Under the pieces are notes generated by a model. It saw only the letters and a program-made list of their open reading frames with translations. It was not told where the DNA came from and searched no databases. The translations under genes were made by a program, and so were the position numbers. Positions 57,423-64,000 of a DNA stretch of 64,000 nucleotides are shown here, piece after piece; the stretch's first letter is position 1; each line of letters begins with the position of its first letter. The stretch is taken from contig NC_089274.1 in the NCBI RefSeq assembly GCF_963678975.1, positions 33,103,790-33,167,789 on the forward strand, written 5' to 3'. The stretch is from Dysidea avara. Taxonomy: Eukaryota; Porifera; Demospongiae; Dictyoceratida; Dysideidae.

Positions 57423-58149
57423 CCTGGATCTAGTATGGTTTTGGCTCTCCACAGGTTCCTTCCAACTGACACTGGCTACAAGTTTATGTAGCTATTTATC
57501 CATCTACTCTTGTTACCTGATTTGATATCCGATCTTGTCTATAGTTAGGCCATCATTATTATATTCCTTCCACCCAGATCATTTTTTTAGGTAGCTGCAC
57601 CAAATTTTAATTGTTTGATTATAGATCACGTGAATGCACTATTTCATGATAGTAGGAGGCACAGAGTTATTAAGTTTTAAGGTAAATGCATTATCTGTGC
57701 ATGAAAACATAGCAGAAGGTTGGAAGTTCCTCCACTGTTGTTTAACAAGGTGCATTGGTGTACAGCCCTGGCAGCCTTCAAGATCAAGATACTCTAATAG
57801 AGCAGTCAGATACTGAAATAACAAGAGTTAAGTGTATAATTAATAATCAATATCACCTCCTGCCCGCATCAGTTTTTGTTCTGTTGGGTGACAGGAAACA
57901 AGCAATATAATAATGATGGCCTTAGGTGTTCATGTATATCCACAGGTTCTTTCCAAGTGACTTTGGTTGCAAATTTATGCACAGTAATTTGGAACGTAAA
58001 AGTACTTCAGCTAAGACCTTATACATCCCAAATACCAGACTGATCGGTTCAGCCATTTGAGAACTACAGGTGTCCGGAAAAAGATCATCCAGTTATTGAT
58101 GTATCACTGTATAGAGGTTGAACTCTTTGACTATAATGGTGGGATAAAC

Positions 58150-60209
58150 GGGGTGGGGTAAAAGCGGGACGGGAACCGGGACGGGGACCGGGACGAAAGG
58201 GGGTAAAAGCGGGATGGGGACGAAGCCATGTTGACGTAGCTGTGCTCACGTGTCACTGAGAGATTTCTGCAATAAGCCATAGCTGAGAGCAGCATTCTTT
58301 ACTTCAGAGGTGCTATTTATAATAAAGCTTGAGAGATTTAGCTACATTATACTGAAACTTACAAGACAGACTTATTGTAACGGTGACTTAAATCAGTTTG
58401 AGCTACTTAGTATCTGCTGAGACTAATCTCTTTATGGATGACTCAGAAGATGGCTTGAATCACGACACAGATGACTGCACAGTGATTTCAAATGATGCCA
58501 ATGGTGCCCTCGAAATGGAGGAGATTGTATCCTATTTAGAAGGAGCTGGAACCAACTACAAAGATTTTTTGAACACCTCTGTCAAGCCACCCGTGCAACC
58601 CCGAGGAAGAACACTGATATTGTTTGATTTAGGCCCAGATGAATCTCAATGGGAGAGCAACAAAAAGAAGCTAAGGTATAGTGAGCTATGCAATCATGAA
58701 CATATAGAATTATATCAAGAGTTATTATTAACTCTTGCCTATACCTATATTGTTTGTGTATATTATACTGTGCTAAAATTACCTCTTTATCTACACAGAT
58801 GTGACCAATATAGATGGGTCCATAAAGGCACTAGGACTTTTGACCGTGGGAATTATTCTGTGAAGAAGAAGACTGGAGCTATTGATGTAGCAGGGATAGA
58901 AAAGCAAACTGGTGATAACTCCTTCAAGCGGTTGGAATATTGGGGTATTGGCTCAAGCTATTTAATTCACTATCTGGGAGATCACAATGCATTTGTACCA
59001 TGTGCACACCGGAACAGCAAGAAAAGTACCAAACCATTTGTACGGTCAGCACCTCACATTAAGGAAAAGGTATAGTGTAATAGTTAAGCATGAAATAGTT
59101 AGGGACCTGCCTATTATGTTCAAAATTTTGCAGGTTACTAATAAAGGACCAATGATGTCAGCACAGAAAGTTTATCAACAGTTAGTCAATGAAGATGAAG
59201 GTGGACCTAGACATGTCATCAACACACCTAGAGACCAGAATCAAATCAAAAACTTCCAGAAAGATGAGAATTGCCAGTTCCGGATTTCACATGATGGTAT
59301 TTACAACACATACCAACTATGTTTCCAGCTGCAACTGAAAGATCGTAAGGGAGAGCCCCAAAATTTTCTTCGAAATTTTCAAGTGTACCCAACAGTCTGT
59401 GTTCACATGGTATCACATCCTGTTTATTATTGTTGTTTTATCCATGTATAGCTGTATTTTGTGGTATGTATAACCTGTATACATGGTGGAAAACTGGTAT
59501 TAATTTCTAGGCAGTATCATTAATGTATGGAGAAAAGGTTATAATCAGGATCAAATCACATAGGCTCCCCTCTAGCTATATGAGGGTCATTATTATTTAC
59601 CATTACTGCAATACAACTTCACTTTGAAGGATACAATACATATATATAGATCAAAAATACATTAGCTACATAAAATCATAATACAGTATTTAATAAGTAC
59701 AAGTAAAACTGATCAAGAGATGGGGAGTTTACAATGTGGTCTGGTAATTTGTTTGACTATAAAAAAAGTTATATCGTATCAAGACTTCAATGAATAGTAT
59801 TATAGGATATTTTTATTAAACACCATCAAATTATGATGAAACAACTACAAAGTAAATGCAAGTCAATCCTCGGACAACATGCGACCGCACAACTGACCGA
59901 AAATGAGGACAGTACACAGGACAGTACACAGGCACGGCAAAGAGTATTTACAAAAACTAAACTTACAAAACAGGTTTATTAACTTCAACTTGAAACAGGT
60001 TAGCTGTCCACTCATTAAAATAGCAACAGAAGAATATTTGCTGAGAAGCAGATATTCTTCTGTTGCTATTTTAATGAGTGGCTATGGAGGCAGAACTAGA
60101 TTTAGGTAACCCCGTACAGTGATCTAACTCTAAAGTCACTTTGGTCCCCATCCCCGTCCCGCTTTTACCCCCTTTCGTCCCCGTCCCCGTCCCGCTTTTA
60201 CCCCACCCC
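58150..60209 (+). mobile_element. 2060-bp DNA transposon with G-rich TIRs and 8-bp target duplication
   Basis: Terminal inverted repeats of about 75-80 bp start GGGGTGGGGTAAAAGCGGGA, and the inverse ends at 60209. Direct repeats 'ggataaac' at 58142-58149 and 60210-60217 are exact. The sequence without the element can be read from the inverted-repeat partner at about 54825-54870. It contains one truncated spliced gene (58434-59451). The long TIRs and the coding part suggest a Mutator-like element, though 8 bp is short for that group. Confidence 0.88.
58434..59451 (+). pseudogene. Truncated transposon gene (MULE-like, N-terminal part)
   Basis: Exons 58434-58675, 58799-59069 and 59134 onward join in phase through GT/AG introns. 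The start ATG opens an acidic region (MDDSEDGLNHDTDDC). It is followed by CDQYRWVHKGTRTF, FKRLEYWGIGSSYLIHYLGD, PCAHRNSKKSTKPFVRSAPH, GPMMSAQKVYQQLVNEDEGG and FQVYPTVCVHM. The C/H-rich first half looks like a FLYWCH-type DNA-binding module, and the second half like the region preceding a MULE transposase core. The frame then runs to a stop at 59449-59451, or to a donor at CACATG/gtatca, and no DDE domain follows. The element is therefore internally deleted. Confidence 0.55.
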
Positions 60210-60437
60210 GGATAAACCAGCTAGCACCCCTGCTATTATTGAAGAAAGTTCTTTTATATTGTACCCTTTACATCATTAAACCATAAAAGACGTCTCAAAA
60301 CCATCATACATGCAGAGATCTGGACTGCATGGGCATGTTATTAAATGTAGTGTATACTAGACCCATCTGCTCGAAAACATTAGTTAATGGCATGTAAGGA
60401 GTTGCTGCAGACAAAACGGACTATACCTGGATCAAAC

Positions 60438-60514
60438 TAGTCTCGCGTAGCGCGCCGCTTATAATCTCTAATCGATAAGCGGCCACGCGGAAAGGGTCTG
60501 GCCACGCGAGACTA
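60438..60514. mobile_element. 77-bp MULE-like mini-MITE with 9-bp target duplication
   Basis: tagtctcgcgtagcgcgcc ... ggtctggccacgcgagacta, flanked by ggatcaaac (60429-60437) and ggatcaaag (60515-60523). It has the same ends as the elements at 15820-17168 and 15968-16504. Confidence 0.85.
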
Positions 60515-61489
60515 GGATCAAAGTTCATCAAACAGCAGTAGCACAATGTTCACAGCAACTGTTTCCATCATTTGAGTGGCTGTGAAGATCTTGTAAATGC
60601 GTTGGCTTCCCAAAAACCAAAGAATAGCGGTGTCCGGAAATAGTAGGTCAACGAAACACGCTGAAATCAACGAGCCGTATCTTCAAAACCAAACAAGAGA
60701 CCGTAAACTTAAAAAGGAAGAATATCAACTACTTTTGTCTGAGCTAGATCGCCTTGGCATTGTTAACTTTTATGACACAAATTGAGATGAGTGTATTGGG
60801 TCACTATCTGCCAAGTTCATTATCTTCTTTTCGGAACTGTGTGAACTTCATTCAAAATAATTTCACTATTTATGTTAAAATCTCAATGTAAGAGAATCTT
60901 TGATTTAGCAGCGGCAATTTCAATATCCTCTTCTAGGAGAATATTTATGGCGAAGAGCTGCCAAGAATGGTGTGTGGACTTTTGAACATTATGTTGGCAA
61001 GACATTTTTCATTATTAATTGTGTGTGTGTTTTGTTTTTTGTTAATTATACTCCTTGCCATGCCCACCTGTGGGGCTTTTTATGCCCTATTTTTGTGGTA
61101 GCATGTGTCCGAGGACATTTGATTGTAATTGTTTGTGTAATCAATAATACTGATGGTTCTTCTCCATAGCTGTGACTCCAAATTTTTATCAACACATGAC
61201 CATAGACTGATGTTACATGCCCTAGGGTTTGGCGGAAATCGGAGCTGTAGTTACTGAGTTCAGGGCCACTGTCCGGATTATTGATCGCTTTGTCCGGTTA
61301 TTGATTGTTTTTCCGGACAGATATATTGGCTTCGTATTCCTAGCTGCTTCAAGCCTTCGGGCTGAAATTTTATATTCGAAGTACTTTAGCCTAGACCTTT
61401 ATACGCTCCAAATTTTAGACTGATCGGTTTATCCGTTTGGCAACTACAGGTGTCCGGGAAAAGGATCGTCCGGTTATTGATGACTTATT

Positions 61490-63190
61490 CTATCCCTCAC
61501 AAAGTACAGTTACGCATGCGCACAGTCTAGTTGATTTCGTTTCACCGTTTCGTTCCGGATTGTATAACTATCCGTTGCAAAGATTGGAAATCCTCAGTAC
61601 CGAGTTTTTCAGGCTTCTGGCGAAGATCAAAGCATTAACGTGATCAAACACGTGATCCGTGCTTCGAACTAGCAAGGCTTACATAACTTGCAGCATACTT
61701 GAACATGTACAATGATCGGCAAAAGGTGCGAATATTCACTTTAAATGGCTTGCAAGTTCGAAATATTTGAATTACAGATCACGTGTTTGTGCTTTGATTT
61801 TCGCAAGAAACCTGAAAAACACGGTAACGACACTCAAATGAATCCGTCATCGATGAACATTGCGTCTCCATGGAAATCACGTGAATTTTAACCTATCACT
61901 GTGACGAATTTGCATTCTTATGCTGTTATGGCTATGAGGTTTGAGGTTGGTTAGTCAGTGGACCAAGTTGTGGGCTAACTTTATACCTTAACAAGATTTG
62001 CGGGCACTAATCACATGATGTATCGAATTCCAAAAATAGTCACACAAGACACTCGGTGGGGTGTGAACAGGTACTGTACGTGTGTTCGTTTGGAGATAAG
62101 TACGCAGCTATATCGCCGGTCAACTCTCAGTCCACCACTCCAGGGATTCAGAAAAGGGTAAGCGCTTCATGGTACGATCATTCCTATGAGTGTATGTGAT
62201 TAAATCACGGACATTGTTTTGCATGCCGTAAATCATAGATGGGAATAATCTATGCAGCGTTTGCACTGATGAAGTATAACCAGTGCCATTGCGCCAAACT
62301 TGGCTCGCTTCATGCCCCCGGGCTCTGTGTCGTAAGTTGTTGTACAATTGGGCTATTTGCCCCACCCTAATGCAGTGACGCATACTTGCATCTGGGTATA
62401 GCTAGTAATTGCTGTACGTGTATTCTGGCTGTAGGAAAACTTCCACAGATCCATCTGCACAAAAAAAGCCTATGAACTACTGAATAGCATACTCATTAGC
62501 TACTGCATGGGCATGGCTATAGCTACATAATTTATAATTAGACATATCTAAATGTATTAACAATGAGTGGTAGTCCATGCGGTCTGCTTCTTGAGGTTGA
62601 TTATTTACCCACAGTCAGTGTTGGTGAAGAACTTTTTGACATTGACGTCAACATTGAACTTTTAACCATTGAACTTTTAACCATGTGACCATTGAACTTT
62701 TAACCATGTGACCATTGAACTTTTAACTATGTGACCATTGAACCATGTAGTGGTGAAGAACCTAATGGGTGTATTGGAAATGGGATGGTTCTATTATAAT
62801 ATTGAAGTCAAAGAACAGCTCCAGTGTTCGCCTCCCAGTGCCTAACTGATCCTCTACTTAGCTTGCCTCCCTGGTTTGACCACTGAGTGTGGTGCTTGGC
62901 CAGTAGAGACGGGAAGGGGGACTAGAGGTGCTAGAGCCCTCCCAACTTTCAGAGCTCTTCCCATAATTACCTTGTGTGGCGTCATGAGTGTATCACGTGA
63001 TTACTATTGTCATAGTTTCCAAACTGGCAGCAATATATCATATAGTGGAAGGAGTCATTGTATGTATGTCATACCTAAAGACTTTAATTGACAATACTGG
63101 GGTATGTATTTCAACATTGATAAATGAATGGTGCTATGAGTTGCATTAAAGCATAATATTTTTACGTACCACTGAATATTTTTCTGGACA
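61490..63190. other. Non-coding stretch
   Basis: Contains the minisatellite at 62651-62745. No gene with recognisable motifs. Confidence 0.4.
62651..62745. repeat. Minisatellite, about 23-bp unit
   Basis: 'ccattgaacttttaaccatg' (plus tga) is repeated about four times with slight changes. Confidence 0.85.
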
Positions 63191-63204
63191 ATCAAAAGCT
63201 TAGC

Positions 63205-63801
63205 CCTGCTACTAAAGCTAGGTATTTGGGTGTTATCTTTGATAACAAATCAACATTTAATCATCATGTGGATTCAGTTTGTCAGAAGGCAAATCAGACC
63301 CTCTCCTTTTTATGTAGGAATTTGAATTAGTGTAATCGAAGAGTAAAACTTGATGCTTATAAGATATATGTCGAACCAATTTTGAACTATGTAGCAACAG
63401 TATGGTCTCCCCATACTCAATATTATATTAACAAACTTGAAAGAATTCAAAAACGAGCAGCTCGTTTTATTTTTAAAGACTACCGAAGGACAAGTAGTGT
63501 CTCGCGTATGCTCAACTCTGGGTCTAAAATCTATTTCGTACGTGCGTACTAAAATGAGGTTATTGAGATTGTACATAAATTAGTGGAACTCTCCTTACCC
63601 AGCTACATTTCCATTAATAACAGATCAGGCACACAAGGAAATGAACATAAACTTAATCTATCCCACTTCACTGTTGATTCTTATAAATTTAATACTGTAT
63701 CGATAAATTTGTGGAACGAATTGCCAATTACTATTGATTGTACACTAACTGAATTTAAAACACATTTTTTCCGACTATATTTTGTGAGCAGAAATTACTA
63801 A
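63205..63801 (+). pseudogene. Non-LTR retroelement RT C-terminal half, degenerate
   Basis: The translation includes RYLGVIFDNKSTFNHHVDSV, an in-frame stop, VKLDAYKIYVEPILNYVATV, LERIQKRAARFIFKDY and RRTSSVSRML. A frameshift near 63550 follows, then SVNLW-type ending NLWNELPITIDCTLTEFKTH and a stop at about 63799-63801. Same group as the 23.2-24.2 kb element but an independent copy, interrupted by a stop and a frameshift. Confidence 0.75.
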
Positions 63802-64000
63802 TCCTAAGATATTGTATTTATACTCAAATTTTTGTGAGTTTTACAATTATTAATATATATACTTTTGCAAAAAGTGCCGCCATATTTAATCTTGTAGCAC
63901 CTAAATTATTCTGTGTGGGGGGGGGGGAAACATGTTCCTAGACCCTCCTAAAAGGAGGATGCTGAGTCTACGAGTCATTGCAACCACGAACAAGCCCAAA

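Larger units (their letters stand above)
54155..61485. mobile_element. Large inverted-repeat complex ('gtgtccgg' element)
   Basis: The left arm, from 54155 (tcaataaccggacgatcc...) to about 54860, is the inverse of about 60210-61485, which carries small insertions. A second, more diverged unit at about 54890-55300 repeats the left arm in tandem, and its inverse partner is at about 57990-58149. 'ccggaca' and 'ggtgtccgg' words are frequent. No transposase was found between about 55300 and 57950. The right arm is interrupted by the 58150-60209 transposon, the 60438-60514 MITE and an extra segment at about 60698-61160. Confidence 0.7.

Noticed and set aside
1-64000. CRISPR arrays, bacterial operons, or prophage genes
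   Set aside because: The window shows spliced genes and eukaryotic repeats throughout. The tandem repeats seen (5207, 47560, 62651) have no unique spacers of even length.

Overview
The window is eukaryotic and reads as a marine invertebrate, most likely a sponge. The evidence is small exons with GT/AG introns, AT-rich DNA, long (GT)n tracts, and a dense load of small inverted-repeat elements and non-LTR retrotransposons of a kind I associate with sponges and cnidarians. The species cannot be named from the sequence alone.

Three host genes can be supported. (1) The 3' end of an unidentified gene encoding a membrane-spanning segment lies at about 739-1023 (+). (2) A glutamate carboxypeptidase II / NAALADase-like (FOLH1 family) type II membrane metallopeptidase lies on the minus strand from 14221 to 5537. 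I resolved 14 exons, and all zinc ligands and the catalytic glutamate are present. It has a 2-base frame break in one exon and an unresolved phase at one junction. (3) The main gene runs on the plus strand from 26830 to 51459. I resolved 28 exons with phase-consistent junctions, totalling 4023 nt (1340 codons plus stop). It encodes a carboxylic-acid-reductase-like enzyme: adenylation domain, phosphopantetheine carrier domain and NADP-dependent thioester reductase, preceded by a ZZ-type zinc finger. The expected chemistry is to activate a carboxylic acid as an acyl-AMP, load it on the carrier arm, and release it reductively as an aldehyde.

Between genes 2 and 3 (about 15.8-26.2 kb) lies a transposable-element landfill. 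It holds a three-layer nest of MULE-like elements (15820-17168, 9-bp target duplications), two tandem remnants of a YADD-type (here FADD) non-LTR retroelement (17.5-19.2 kb), several hAT-like MITEs, and a large minus-strand retroelement ORF (22.9-26.2 kb). A second, plus-strand retroelement is inserted precisely into the 3' end of that ORF. The introns of the reductase gene contain many near-perfect palindromic (foldback) elements.

Downstream of the reductase (51.5-64 kb) the sequence is almost entirely mobile. It contains retroelement 3' ends, a long inverted-repeat complex (54155-61485), and inside that a 2060-bp DNA transposon with long G-rich terminal inverted repeats, a perfect 8-bp target duplication and a truncated, spliced MULE-like ORF. 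The window ends in another degenerate reverse-transcriptase tail. Strand, splice and target-site claims come from reading the sequence. Family assignments rest on motif recognition and were not checked by database search.
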